Shown here one piece after another: positions 24,060 through 32,551 of a stretch of DNA of 33,691 nt. The notes below the pieces were generated by a model. That model made no database searches. It was not told the origin of the DNA and saw only the letters and a program-made list of their open reading frames with translations. The first letter of the stretch is position 1, and each line of letters begins with the position of its first letter. A program made the translations under genes and the position numbers. This DNA comes from an uncultured Acidobacteriia bacterium (GTDB lineage: Bacteria > Acidobacteriota > Terriglobia > Bryobacterales > Bryobacteraceae), in assembly GCA_903909435.1 (NCBI GenBank), contig CAIVVT010000283.1, positions 1 to 33,691 on the forward strand, read 5' to 3'.

Positions 24060-26210
24060 GTGATGTCTCCTCAGCTTCGCCGGATTGTTCCCTTATTGTT
24101 CGCCCTCACTTCGCTCGGTTTTGCCTCGGAACGCATCGACCTGAACGGCCCTTGGCAATTCAGGATCGATCCCGATAAGACCGGGGGCAAGCATGGCTGG
24201 ACTCAGGCCGCCCCGATTGCCGTGGATACCGTCAGCGTCCCGCACACCTGGAACATTGGGCGCTACGAAGCTTTTGAGGGGACATCCTGGTACTTCCGGA
24301 CGGTCGTGCTCCCTGCGGGCATCACCTCTAAGCACGTCGAACTCCATTTCGGCGGGACGTTTTACAAGGCTCGCGTGTGGGTCAACGGCGTCGAGGCGGG
24401 CTCGCACGAAGGCGGCCACACCGCCTGGTTCTGCGACATCACACGCCTCTTGAAAGCGACCAATGTCATCGCCGTCGAGATCAACAACGAACCCGGCTTC
24501 GCGACCATTCCCGGCTTCGCCATGGACCTCAAAGACGGCGGCAACATCTGGTACGACTGGTGGCATTACGGCGGCATGGTCCGCGACGTCTGGATTACCG
24601 CCGGCGAACCGGTCCTGATCCGCCGCCAGCACGTCCGCAGCAAGGTCAACCTTGCCGACGAGTCAGTCCCGGCACAGGTCACCGACGAAATCGCCATCGA
24701 TAACTTCTCGAAGCAGGCGGCGAAGCTCAAGCTGAAGGTCGATCTGATCAGTCCTGACAACGAGCAGCGCATCCCGCTCGGCGTCAAGGAAGTCTCGGCC
24801 GGGCCGGGGACGACCTCCGTGAAGGTGGAGGCCAAGTTAGACACTGTCCGTTTGTGGCACTTCGATCACCCCGAGGTCTATCGCGTCGAGGCGACGCTGC
24901 TCGACGCCTCCGGTTCGCCGCTGGATATGCTGACCGACAACTACGGCTTCCGTGTCCTCGAACTGCGCGACCGGCATCTCTATCTGAACGGCGAGCGGGT
25001 GCGGCTCAGCGGTATGGCCCGGCACGCCGAGTCGCCCTACGAAGGTCTCGCCGAAACGCGCGGGACGATGCTGCATGACTACTCGGAAATGAAGGAGCTG
25101 CAGGTCACCCTCACGCGTCCCGTGCATTACCCGCAGCACCCCTACATCCTCGATTTCTGTGACCGTAACGGGATTCTCCTGATGCCCGAGATTCCCATCT
25201 GGCACTTCAGTGAGCAGCAACTCACCGACCCGAAAGTGCTCGCTCTAGCGAAACAGATGATGACTGAGATGATCGAGTCCGACTGGAACCATCCGTCTGT
25301 TCTCGCTTGGAGCGTGTGCAACGAGAGTTCGACGCAGACGCCCGGCGGCGTCGCCTATTTCAAGACCATGTACGACGTGGTGAAAGCGCTCGACCCTGAC
25401 CGCTATGTCTCATACGCCGACGATCGCATCCCGCTCGGCGTGGATCCAAAGACCAACGCCGCGACCTATGCCGATTTCGTGATGGTCAACGAATACTTCG
25501 GCACGTTTCATGGCGACCCGGCGCTGCTGAAACCCGCACTGGAGCGCATCGGGCGGGAGTACCCGACTAAGATGATCGTGATCAGCGAGTTTGGCGAACC
25601 CGGGCTGTTTGCCCAGGACAAGGCTGCGGGCGACGCCCTCCGCGTCAAACTGATCCACGAACATCTTGAAGCCTTCCGCCAATACGACTTCATCGGCGGC
25701 GCGTTGCTGTGGCGCTACCAGGACTACCGGTCGCACCGCAATCTGCGTCCCGGGGAGACCGCGGGCATCGTGGAGACGGGTCTGGTGGACGAAAACCGGC
25801 AGCGCTACGCGTCGTTCGATGTTTGGAAGGAAGAGAACTCGCCCGCCCAGGTCCGGCTGAAATTCCTGTTTGACAAGGGCGCCCCCTCCGGTCTGTCGGC
25901 AACCGTCTCGCGGCGCGCCGAGAACGACTTGCCCTCCTATCCACTGCACGGCTACCGGGCCGTCTGGGAAGTGCGCGACGACCTGCGCAATCTGATTGCC
26001 GGAGGTTCGCGGTCATTTGGCGACATCGGCTCGTCGCGCCACATCGAGGTGCCGTTCAAAGCGCCCGGCGGCCGAGCCTTGCGGCTGAGCTTCAAGCTCA
26101 TGCGCCCGACCGGGTACACCGCTTTCGAGAGGACGGTGGACTGGTCCGCGGGAAACTCGGGTGGCGACAACGTCGAAGACATGCTGCGGCGCGGCGTGAA
26201 GGTGCCCTGA
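24060..26210 (+). CDS. Secreted glycoside hydrolase family 2 enzyme (beta-glucuronidase/beta-galactosidase-like)
   Basis: A 716-residue protein from the GTG, or 715 from the ATG at 24063. A signal peptide (about 1-23) is followed by the GH2 sugar-binding jelly roll (IDLNGPWQFRID, FEGTSWYFRTVVLP, HFGGTFYKARVWVNG), an immunoglobulin-like sandwich (about 175-290) and a TIM barrel (about 295-590). Catalytic acid/base: Glu in WSVCNESS (residue 421 counting from the ATG). Nucleophile: Glu in VISEFGEPG (509). A C-terminal beta domain of about 115 residues follows. The architecture is nearest to beta-glucuronidase-like enzymes, but the substrate cannot be fixed from sequence. It is followed by a GH29 gene about 100 bases on, probably for the same kind of glycan. 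Confidence 0.85.
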   Translation: MMSPQLRRIVPLLFALTSLGFASERIDLNGPWQFRIDPDKTGGKHGWTQAAPIAVDTVSVPHTWNIGRYEAFEGTSWYFRTVVLPAGITSKHVELHFGGTFYKARVWVNGVEAGSHEGGHTAWFCDITRLLKATNVIAVEINNEPGFATIPGFAMDLKDGGNIWYDWWHYGGMVRDVWITAGEPVLIRRQHVRSKVNLADESVPAQVTDEIAIDNFSKQAAKLKLKVDLISPDNEQRIPLGVKEVSAGPGTTSVKVEAKLDTVRLWHFDHPEVYRVEATLLDASGSPLDMLTDNYGFRVLELRDRHLYLNGERVRLSGMARHAESPYEGLAETRGTMLHDYSEMKELQVTLTRPVHYPQHPYILDFCDRNGILLMPEIPIWHFSEQQLTDPKVLALAKQMMTEMIESDWNHPSVLAWSVCNESSTQTPGGVAYFKTMYDVVKALDPDRYVSYADDRIPLGVDPKTNAATYADFVMVNEYFGTFHGDPALLKPALERIGREYPTKMIVISEFGEPGLFAQDKAAGDALRVKLIHEHLEAFRQYDFIGGALLWRYQDYRSHRNLRPGETAGIVETGLVDENRQRYASFDVWKEENSPAQVRLKFLFDKGAPSGLSATVSRRAENDLPSYPLHGYRAVWEVRDDLRNLIAGGSRSFGDIGSSRHIEVPFKAPGGRALRLSFKLMRPTGYTAFERTVDWSAGNSGGDNVEDMLRRGVKVP

Positions 26211-26313
26211 GCCGCGATTTGCACGTTCGATGCCCGAATCACCCTCTCGCTTGAAATAGACTGTTATGGACCCGCCGTGCAATTGCGCGGCCCAGATCAG
26301 GAGAGTTCAATCG

Positions 26314-27759
26314 ATGAGCAGTAGATCGTTTTCAGCCCTCGGGTTCTGTTTCGCCGTGGCGGCACTGGCCGTACCGGCCTCGGCCCAGACCGCATCCGCG
26401 CCCGCCGGGCCCTATCAGCCGACGACGCAGTCGCTGCGTTCGCACAAAGCGCCGCAATGGTACGAGGATGCCAAGTTCGGGATCTTCATCCACTGGGGAC
26501 CGTACGCCGTCCCTGCTTATCACGAGTGGTACGTCGAGTTCATCAGTCCGAAGTCCAACTTCGGCTTCATGTTCGGTGCGCCGCCCTATACCGCCGAGCG
26601 CGGCGAGTTTCCCGATAGCCTGTACAAGGAGAACACCGTCGCCGATGCGGTGAAGTATCACAAGGACAACTACGGCGAGAACTTCGACTACGACAATTTC
26701 ATCCCCATGTTCAAGGCCGAGAAGTTCGATCCGGGGGCGTGGGCCGCACTGTTCAAGGACGCAGGCGCGCAGTACGTCGTACTGACCGCCAAGCACGGCG
26801 ACGAGTTCGCCATGTGGCCCAGCAAGTTTACACACCGCAATGCGATGGAGGCCGGGCCGCACCGCGACCTGGCGGGCGATCTGACCAAGGCGGTCCGGCA
26901 GGCCGGCCTGAAGATGGGCTTCTATCACAACACGACCTACACCTTTTACGACGCACGCTACCCGGGCCGCGACTGGGTGGATTACATGAACAACTCGATC
27001 AAGGAACTGGTCGATCTCTACCACCCCAGCATCCTGTGGGGCGACGTGACCGACGGGCCCATCCGCGACGTCAAGGGACGCCCGGTGCCGGCCGACTACT
27101 GGGGCAGCAAGCAGGTGCTGTCCTACTACTACAACCACTCGCCGGAGCCCGATCAGGTGGTCGCCAACGACCGCTGGGGCGTCGATACGGACGGCAAATT
27201 CCTGGGTGACTTCTCGACCCCCGAGCGCACCCGCATGACCAGCATCCTGAAGGACAAATGGGAGACCTGCGATTCGCTCGATCCCAACTCCTGGGGCTAC
27301 AGCCGGAACCTCAAGCTAGGCGACTACATGACGCCGAACGAGGTCGTGGATTACCTGGTGGACGTCGTCAGCAAGAACGGCAATCTGCTGATCAACATCG
27401 GCCCCCGCGCGGACGGCACCATCCCCGAAGTGATGCAGAACGTCCTGCGCCACGTCGGCGAGTGGCTGCGCGTGAACGGCGAGGCCATCTACGGCTCGCA
27501 CTACTGGGACACCTACCGCGACGGCGACGTGCGCTTCACCCGCAAGGGCAACACGCTGTACGCCATCGCCCTGGAGTGGCCGGAAGACAGCTTGCGCCTC
27601 AGCACTCTGGCGGGCAAGCAAGTGACCGGCGTCGAAATGCTGGGGTCCACCGAAACGGTACGCTGGAAGCAGGACGCTTCCGCTCTGGTGATCGAGCCTC
27701 CGGCGAAACGGCCCTGCCGCTACGCCTACACGTTCAAGATCACCTGCAAGCAGCTCTGA
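26314..27759 (+). CDS. Secreted GH29 alpha-L-fucosidase
   Basis: A 481-residue protein. The signal peptide (1-25, ending PASAQ) is followed by the GH29 barrel: KFGIFIHWGPYAVPAY, YVVLTAKHGDEFAMWPS, HRDLAGDLTKAVRQAGLKMG, and D244 in HPSILWGDV as the likely nucleophile. The stretch NEVVDYLVDVVSKNGNLLIN is also typical. A small beta-sandwich closes the protein. The start at 26314 is preferred because GGAG lies 9-12 bases upstream and the signal peptide is clean; the frame extends to an ATG at 26266 with no signal features. It removes terminal alpha-L-fucose from glycans, outside the cytoplasm. Confidence 0.92.
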   Translation: MSSRSFSALGFCFAVAALAVPASAQTASAPAGPYQPTTQSLRSHKAPQWYEDAKFGIFIHWGPYAVPAYHEWYVEFISPKSNFGFMFGAPPYTAERGEFPDSLYKENTVADAVKYHKDNYGENFDYDNFIPMFKAEKFDPGAWAALFKDAGAQYVVLTAKHGDEFAMWPSKFTHRNAMEAGPHRDLAGDLTKAVRQAGLKMGFYHNTTYTFYDARYPGRDWVDYMNNSIKELVDLYHPSILWGDVTDGPIRDVKGRPVPADYWGSKQVLSYYYNHSPEPDQVVANDRWGVDTDGKFLGDFSTPERTRMTSILKDKWETCDSLDPNSWGYSRNLKLGDYMTPNEVVDYLVDVVSKNGNLLINIGPRADGTIPEVMQNVLRHVGEWLRVNGEAIYGSHYWDTYRDGDVRFTRKGNTLYAIALEWPEDSLRLSTLAGKQVTGVEMLGSTETVRWKQDASALVIEPPAKRPCRYAYTFKITCKQL

Positions 27760-27793
27760 GAGCGCCAGGCCGCCAATGGTAGAAACGCCAAAT

Positions 27794-27815
27794 CCGTAAG
27801 AAGTTACGGTTTTTG
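27794..27815 (+). terminator. Hairpin terminator after the GH29 gene (left arm of mirrored pair)
   Basis: CCGTAA-GAAG-TTACGG (27794-27809) is a six-base-pair hairpin followed by TTTTT (27810-27814) on the plus strand. It lies 34 bases after the fucosidase stop. The same 22 bases, with one change, recur inverted at 27850-27871. Confidence 0.6.
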
Positions 27816-27849
27816 GAAAAAACAAGTAGTGGAATCAATTACTTACAGG

Positions 27850-27871
27850 CAAGAACCGTAACTTCTTACGG
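27850..27871 (-). terminator. Hairpin terminator after the purine nucleoside phosphorylase gene (right arm of mirrored pair)
   Basis: Read on the minus strand this is CCGTAAGAAGTTACGG followed by TTCTTG, matching the left arm at 21 of 22 positions. It lies 23 bases after the phosphorylase stop codon, so each converging transcript ends in the same hairpin. The 34-base spacer is A/T-rich and contains AAGTA/TACTT complementarity. Confidence 0.55.
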
Positions 27872-27894
27872 TTCTTGATTCTGGTGAAGCTCCG

Positions 27895-28719
27895 CTAAGC
27901 GATGCGCGGAATCAGCGTGCCGAGCAACCGGATCAGCGCGCCGCTGGCGCTGCGCCCGACCTCCAGCACCTCGGCGTGGCTGAGTTCGGCTTGCATCCCG
28001 GAGGCCATGTTCGTGACTGTCGAAATGCCCAGAACGTGGATGCCCATGTGCCGGGCGGCGATCGCTTCGGCGACGGTGCTCATACCCGCGAGATCCGCTC
28101 CGATGGCCCGCAGATAGCGGATCTCCGCGGGAGTTTCGAAGCTGGGTCCGAGCAATCCGGCGTACACGCCCTCGCTCACTTCGACTCCCAATTCGGCGGC
28201 GGTCTGCTTGGCCAGCTCGCGCAGTGCCGTCGAATAGGCGTGCGACATGTCCGGGAAACGCGGTCCCAGTTGGTCGTCGTTCGGACCTGTGAGCGGGTTC
28301 GCCCCCTGCAGGTTAATGTGGTCGTTCAACAGCACCAGCAGTCCGCGGTGATAGGCCGGGTTGATGCCGCCTGCGGCATTCGTCAGGATCAGGTTCTTCA
28401 GCCCCAGACGGCCCAGCACGCGCACCCCGAAGACCACCTCCTGCGGTGTCCAGCCCTCGTAAAGATGGACCCGTCCGGACATCACGGTGACCAGCCGGCC
28501 GTGCGCTTTCCCGACGATCAACTTGCCGGCGTGACCGGGCACTGAAGGCACGGGCCAGTCCGGGATGTCGGTGTAGGAGATCTCCTGTCGCTCTTCCAGG
28601 GCCGAGACGAACGCGGCCTGCGCGCTGCCTAGGACCACGGCAACGGAAGGCCACACGGTGCGCTGGGCACGCAGGTACGCCGCTGCCTCGTCGATCACCT
28701 GCGTTGTGTCCCCGATCAC
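27895..28719 (-). CDS. Purine nucleoside phosphorylase (trimeric PNP class)
   Basis: A 274-residue protein. It splits purine (deoxy)nucleosides with phosphate into base and (deoxy)ribose 1-phosphate. Visible motifs: VPGHAGKLIVG, MSGRVHLYEGW (phosphate/ribose site), LTNAAGGINPAY, GLLGPSFETPAEIR, GMSTVAEAIAARHMG and STVTNMASG. In the phosphate loop the usual LGSGLG reads LGSAQAAF (residues 30-37), so one glycine of the loop is replaced. The GTG start at 28719 overlaps the transporter stop (GTGA), so translation is coupled; the frame extends upstream only within the transporter gene. Confidence 0.92.
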   Translation of the reverse strand: MIGDTTQVIDEAAAYLRAQRTVWPSVAVVLGSAQAAFVSALEERQEISYTDIPDWPVPSVPGHAGKLIVGKAHGRLVTVMSGRVHLYEGWTPQEVVFGVRVLGRLGLKNLILTNAAGGINPAYHRGLLVLLNDHINLQGANPLTGPNDDQLGPRFPDMSHAYSTALRELAKQTAAELGVEVSEGVYAGLLGPSFETPAEIRYLRAIGADLAGMSTVAEAIAARHMGIHVLGISTVTNMASGMQAELSHAEVLEVGRSASGALIRLLGTLIPRIA

Positions 28720-29939
28720 AGCAGCACCCCCGCGATGCAGGCGGACATGAAGTTGGCGAGTGTGCCGGCCATCATCGCTTTCATCCCCAGGCGCGCCAGG
28801 TCGGATTTGCGCGTCGGGGCCAGCGCGCCGATGCCGCCGATCTGAATCGCGATGGAGGAGAAATTCGCAAACCCGCACAGCGCGAACGTGGCGATCACGA
28901 AGCTGCGGTGGTCGAGCGTGTTCTTCAACTCACCCAGGCGCAGGAAGGCGATGAACTCGTTCAGCACCATGCGCGTGCCCAGCATGTCGCCAACGCTCGA
29001 CGCGTCTTTCCAACTGACGCCCAGCAGCCACGCCACCGGAGCGAAGACGATCCCGAAGATCTTCTGCAGCGACGGCGGAACCCAAGTCAATAGCGGGACC
29101 GTGTGCACCCATCCCAGGAAGCCGTTCACGAGCGCGATCAAAGCGATAAATGCGATCAGCATTGCGGCTATATTCAGGGCCAGTTGCAGTCCGTCGCCCG
29201 CGCCTCGCGCCGCCGCGTCGATGATGTTAACTCCGGGTTTCGGGACTTCCACCTTCAGCGTGCCGGCCGTCTCGGGCGTGCCGGTCTCCGGTACCAGGAT
29301 CTTCGCCAGCAGCAGTGTGGCCGGCGCGGTCATGATCACCGCCGTCAACAGGTGCTCGATCGATACGCCGGCGATCTTCACGTAGGCGGCCATCACCGCG
29401 CCGGAGACGTGCGCCATGCCGCAGGTCATCACCGTGAACAGTTCGCTCTCGGTCATGTTGGCGAGAAACGGCCGGATGGTCAGTGGCGCCTCCGTCTGCC
29501 CCATGAAGATGCTGGCGGCCACGTTCGTCGATTCAGCCCCGCTGGCGCCCATCACGCGCTGCATCACCCAGGCCATGGCCTTGATCACCACTTGCATTAC
29601 GCCGAAGTAGTAAAGGATTGCGAACAGGCTGGCAATGAAGATCACGATCGGCAGAACCTGAAATGCGAAAACCACGCCGAATGGTCCGCTCTTCACGCCC
29701 AATGGCCCGAACACGAACTGCGAACCTTCCTCGGCGTAATTGAGCAGCGCGTTGACGGCCACGCTCGCCATCTGGAACAACTTGCCGAAGTCAGTCTTGA
29801 GGACCAGGAAGGCGAATGCGAACTGCATCCCCAAGCCCCACAGGAACAGGCTCGGGCGAATGGCCCTGCGGTTCTTCGATAGCAGGATGCAGAGTGCCAG
29901 GATCGCAACCAATCCCAGCAGTCCGGTAAAGCGCTCCAT
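28716..29939 (-). CDS. Concentrative nucleoside transporter (CNT/NupC family)
   Basis: The product has 407 residues with many hydrophobic helices. CNT hallmarks are present: the NYAEEGSQFVFGPLG loop, ASIFMGQTEAPLTIRPFL, HVSGAVMAAYVKIAGV and the C-terminal ALCGFANFSSIAIQIGGIG. These carriers import nucleosides with H+ or Na+. The ATG at 29939 follows a strong AGGAG, so it is chosen over a start 18 bases further up. The gene is coupled to the phosphorylase downstream and separated from deoA by a strong hairpin. Confidence 0.94.
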   Translation of the reverse strand: MERFTGLLGLVAILALCILLSKNRRAIRPSLFLWGLGMQFAFAFLVLKTDFGKLFQMASVAVNALLNYAEEGSQFVFGPLGVKSGPFGVVFAFQVLPIVIFIASLFAILYYFGVMQVVIKAMAWVMQRVMGASGAESTNVAASIFMGQTEAPLTIRPFLANMTESELFTVMTCGMAHVSGAVMAAYVKIAGVSIEHLLTAVIMTAPATLLLAKILVPETGTPETAGTLKVEVPKPGVNIIDAAARGAGDGLQLALNIAAMLIAFIALIALVNGFLGWVHTVPLLTWVPPSLQKIFGIVFAPVAWLLGVSWKDASSVGDMLGTRMVLNEFIAFLRLGELKNTLDHRSFVIATFALCGFANFSSIAIQIGGIGALAPTRKSDLARLGMKAMMAGTLANFMSACIAGVLL

Positions 29940-29991
29940 GCAAACTACTCCTGGCAATCAGAGTTCGAATGAGCAAGGCTATCAAATGCAA

Positions 29992-30020
29992 AGAGCCGGA
30001 CGCTGCGGGCGTCCGGCTCT
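29992..30020 (-). terminator. Strong hairpin between deoA and the nucleoside transporter
   Basis: AGAGCCGGACGC (29992-30003) pairs perfectly with GCGTCCGGCTCT (30009-30020): a 12-base-pair GC-rich stem with a five-base loop. On the minus strand CTTTGCATTT follows. It lies 21 bases after the deoA stop, so it either ends that transcript or reduces read-through into the transporter. Confidence 0.8.
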
Positions 30021-30040
30021 TCGAAAAAGAAACACTCGCT

Positions 30041-31345
30041 TTAGCTGACGACTTCGAGAATCAACTCGCGGCCTTCCGGAGCGTTGGAGGAGATGCGGAA
30101 AGCATCCTCGACGCGCTCGGAGGCCTCTTCCAGATGTTCTTCGTGCGTGTAGTAGAGGCGGCACAGGACGCTGCCTTCTTCCACGCGCTGACCGGCTTTG
30201 ACTTCCAGAATCACACCGACTGCCGGATCGATGACCGATTCCTTGGTATCGCGCCCGGCGCCGATAATCGTGGACGCGCGGCCGATCTCCTCCGCGTCGA
30301 TAGCGGTGACGTAGCCGCCGCGCGGAGCGGTGATTTCCGCCGCGCCGGTCGCGTTCGGCAATAGTTCGAATTTGTCGAGCACGGCCGGGTTGCCGCCCTG
30401 GGCCGCAATCACTTCCTTCAGCTTGCGGTAGCCGGAGCCGTCGAGCAGGCGGCTCTGCGCCAATTCGCGCGCCTCGTCCAGCGTACCCGTGATCTTGCCG
30501 AGGAAGATCATGCGCGCGGCGAGCTCCAGCGAGATGCGCGTGAGGTCCGCGGGGCCTGCGTTCTGCAGGGTCTGCGAGACTTCCATGATCTCCAGTGCGT
30601 TGCCGATAGCGTAACCCAGCGGCTGGTTCATGTCGGTCACCAGCGCTTGCGCCCGCAGGTCGGCGCGGCGCGCGATGGTCACCATCATTTGAGCCAGCCG
30701 GCGGGCGTCCACCTGGCGCTTCATGAACGCGCCGGACCCGACCTTGACGTCGAGCACCAGCCCGTCCAGCGTCATCGCGAGCTTCTTGCTCATGATCGAC
30801 GCTGCGATCAGCGGGATCGACTCCACCGTTGCCGTAGCATCGCGCAGGGAATAGAACTTGCCGTCCGCAGGCGTCACCGTGGGGCCTTGGCCGATCACCG
30901 CGAAACCCACTTTGACGAGCTGCTCACGGAATTCATCCGCGGTCATCGCCGTCCGGAAGCCCGGGATGGCCTCCAGTTTGTCCAGCGTGCCGCCCGTGTG
31001 GCCGAGCGCCCGGCCCGAAATCATCGGGACCTTGACTCCGGCCGCGGCTGCCAGCGGCGCCGCAATCAGGCTTGTTTTGTCCCCGACGCCGCCCGTGGAA
31101 TGCTTGTCCACCTTCGGGCCGGGTACGGAGCTGAGGTCCAGCCGTTCTCCCGAGGCGATGAACGACTCGGTCATGGCTGTGCACTCGAGTTCGCTCATGC
31201 TCTGGAAGTAAACCGCCATGAGGAACGCGGACACTTGATAGTCCGGAATCTCACCGCGGTTGTAGCTTTCCACAAGCCAGGTAATCTCTTCGGGGGCCAG
31301 TTCCTCCCCGTTGCGCTTCCTCTGGATGAGGTCTACAGTACGCAT
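30041..31345 (-). CDS. deoA: Pyrimidine-nucleoside/thymidine phosphorylase
   Basis: A 434-residue protein, normal for the family. It converts thymidine, and in the Pyn subfamily also uridine, with phosphate into base and (deoxy)ribose 1-phosphate. The signature KVDKHSTGGVGDKTSL lies near residues 78-93 (K81, H82), followed by SGRALGHTGGTLDKLEAIPG, the KKLAMTLDGLVLDVKVGSGAFM region and the C-terminal beta domain (TAPRGGYVTAIDAEEIGRAS). The ATG at 31345 fits family N-termini (MRTVDLIQRKR); a TTG two codons upstream lies at the +7 position of the candidate promoter. It belongs with the adjacent transporter and PNP in nucleoside salvage. Confidence 0.93.
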   Translation of the reverse strand: MRTVDLIQRKRNGEELAPEEITWLVESYNRGEIPDYQVSAFLMAVYFQSMSELECTAMTESFIASGERLDLSSVPGPKVDKHSTGGVGDKTSLIAAPLAAAAGVKVPMISGRALGHTGGTLDKLEAIPGFRTAMTADEFREQLVKVGFAVIGQGPTVTPADGKFYSLRDATATVESIPLIAASIMSKKLAMTLDGLVLDVKVGSGAFMKRQVDARRLAQMMVTIARRADLRAQALVTDMNQPLGYAIGNALEIMEVSQTLQNAGPADLTRISLELAARMIFLGKITGTLDEARELAQSRLLDGSGYRKLKEVIAAQGGNPAVLDKFELLPNATGAAEITAPRGGYVTAIDAEEIGRASTIIGAGRDTKESVIDPAVGVILEVKAGQRVEEGSVLCRLYYTHEEHLEEASERVEDAFRISSNAPEGRELILEVVS

Positions 31346-31357
31346 TATCAATCTGTT

Positions 31358-31387
31358 AGCCTAGCACCTTGAGCCCACGCACGTAAA
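31358..31387 (-). promoter_or_regulatory. Candidate promoter of deoA (TTTACG-N18-TAGGCT)
   Basis: Read leftward, TTTACG (31387-31382) and TAGGCT (31363-31358) are 18 bases apart. Transcription would start at about 31352-31351, leaving six or seven bases before the ATG. The -10 hexamer with its flanks (GCTAGGCTAA) is identical to that of aroF. Confidence 0.42.
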
Positions 31388-31440
31388 GCGCGTCCGGGGC
31401 CGATCTATGCCCGGAAACTGCTGATTTTACGTAGATAACC

Positions 31441-32259
31441 CTATTCTTTGGGCGAAATCAGCGTCAACGGATAGCGGTATCGTCCCTGGAAAACTTCCCC
31501 AAATAATCCCATCAACTCGTCATGGATGGGGCCGTTGGAAACCGCCGCGTGGGGCCCGTAGAGGCTCACTGGCCCGCCGTGCATGTCGGTCGTCCTCCCT
31601 CCCGCTTCGCGAATCAGGAGCAGACCGGCGGCCATATCCCACGGTTTGAGGCCGAATTCCCAGAAGCCGTCCAGCCGCCCGCAGGCCACGTAAGAAAGGT
31701 CGATCGCCGCCGACCCGCCGCGGCGGATGCCGTGGGTACACATCGAGACCTGGTGGAAGAAGTGAACATTCACACTTTCGTGGCGTTTGCGCGACGGGAA
31801 GCCGGTCGAGAGCAAAGCCGTCTCCAGGCTTGGCGCTGCGCTGGTGTGGATCCGCTTGCCGTTCAGGTACGCTCCGCCGCCCAATTCGGCCGAGAACATT
31901 TCGTCGTGCAGCGGATCGTAGACCACCCCGCAGATCAACTCGCCGGCGTGTTCCAGCGCCAGCGTGACGTTGAACATCGGGTAGCCGTGCGCGAAATTGG
32001 TGGTTCCGTCCAGCGGATCGACGTACCACTGGTACTCGCTGGAGTGCTCCCGCTGGCCGCCCTCCTCGCCCAGGATGGAATGCTTCGGAAACAGGTTCGC
32101 GAGCCGCTCGACAATCAGCGTCTCGCTGGCGCGATCAGCCACCGTGACCAGGTCGTACTGATCCTTCAGTTCAAATTGCACGCCTTTGTGAAAGTGACCG
32201 GCAATCAGCGCGCCGGCTTCGCGGGCGATGTCACGGGCGGATTCCAGGAATTGAGCCAT
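31441..32259 (-). CDS. Inositol-monophosphatase family phosphatase
   Basis: A 272-residue protein of the Li+-sensitive phosphatase superfamily. Metal-binding motifs are visible: LVTVADRASE, E65-E66 in ILGEEGG, D81/D84 in WYVDPLDGTTNFAHGYP, and the second signature WDMAAGLLLIREAGGR. It probably dephosphorylates inositol monophosphate or a related sugar or nucleotide phosphate (CysQ- or SuhB-like roles are possible); sequence alone does not decide. The ATG at 32259 lies seven bases after the stop of the Hfq-like gene, so the two are probably one transcript. The frame extends upstream only through that gene. Confidence 0.9.
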   Translation of the reverse strand: MAQFLESARDIAREAGALIAGHFHKGVQFELKDQYDLVTVADRASETLIVERLANLFPKHSILGEEGGQREHSSEYQWYVDPLDGTTNFAHGYPMFNVTLALEHAGELICGVVYDPLHDEMFSAELGGGAYLNGKRIHTSAAPSLETALLSTGFPSRKRHESVNVHFFHQVSMCTHGIRRGGSAAIDLSYVACGRLDGFWEFGLKPWDMAAGLLLIREAGGRTTDMHGGPVSLYGPHAAVSNGPIHDELMGLFGEVFQGRYRYPLTLISPKE

Positions 32260-32266
32260 TAGATTC

Positions 32267-32485
32267 TTATACTTCGGCGATGTAGCGGATGTCGTGCTTG
32301 TAAATGAACAAATTCGGCCCGTGCTCGGCCGTAAGCCTGACGAAATCCGTGTCCCAATACTCGATAACGCCGCGGTGCTGCTCACCGGAAATCAGATGAA
32401 TGGCGACCAGGACCGCACGGTCCACGAGATGGGCCAGATACCTGGGCTCCTCAAAAGTCTGTGCGGGGGCTTTTGACTTGGGCAT
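32267..32485 (-). CDS. Diverged Hfq/Sm-like RNA-binding protein
   Basis: A 72-residue protein. After a short polar start, VLVAIHLISGEQHRGVIEYWDTDFVRL resembles the Sm1 motif (V-x-I-x-L-x-x-G-x-x-x-x-G-x-I) and PNLFIYKHDIRYI resembles the Hfq Sm2 motif (Y-K-H-A-I). Many otherwise conserved Hfq residues are missing, for example the usual N-terminal QDPFLN region. It may bind RNA as a ring like Hfq, but partners are unknown. A good AGGAG precedes the ATG by about nine bases. It is followed by an IMPase-family gene seven bases on. Confidence 0.78.
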   Translation of the reverse strand: MPKSKAPAQTFEEPRYLAHLVDRAVLVAIHLISGEQHRGVIEYWDTDFVRLTAEHGPNLFIYKHDIRYIAEV

Positions 32486-32551
32486 GACGGGGAAACTCCT
32501 ATGCTAGCAGCCCGGGCTCGTCTTGCGCTCCGTTGTTGGGTGGCGCTCCGT

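Noticed and set aside
23792..24178. A 128-codon plus-strand frame in front of the GH2 gene
   Set aside because: It crosses the cold-shock leader and overlaps the signal peptide of the GH2 enzyme in another frame; Arg-rich and without motifs.
32500..32510. GCTAGCAT as a -10 box for the Hfq-like gene (minus strand)
   Set aside because: The AGGAG ribosome site would lie between this hexamer and the transcription start and would be lost from the mRNA; no -35 box is found at a suitable distance.
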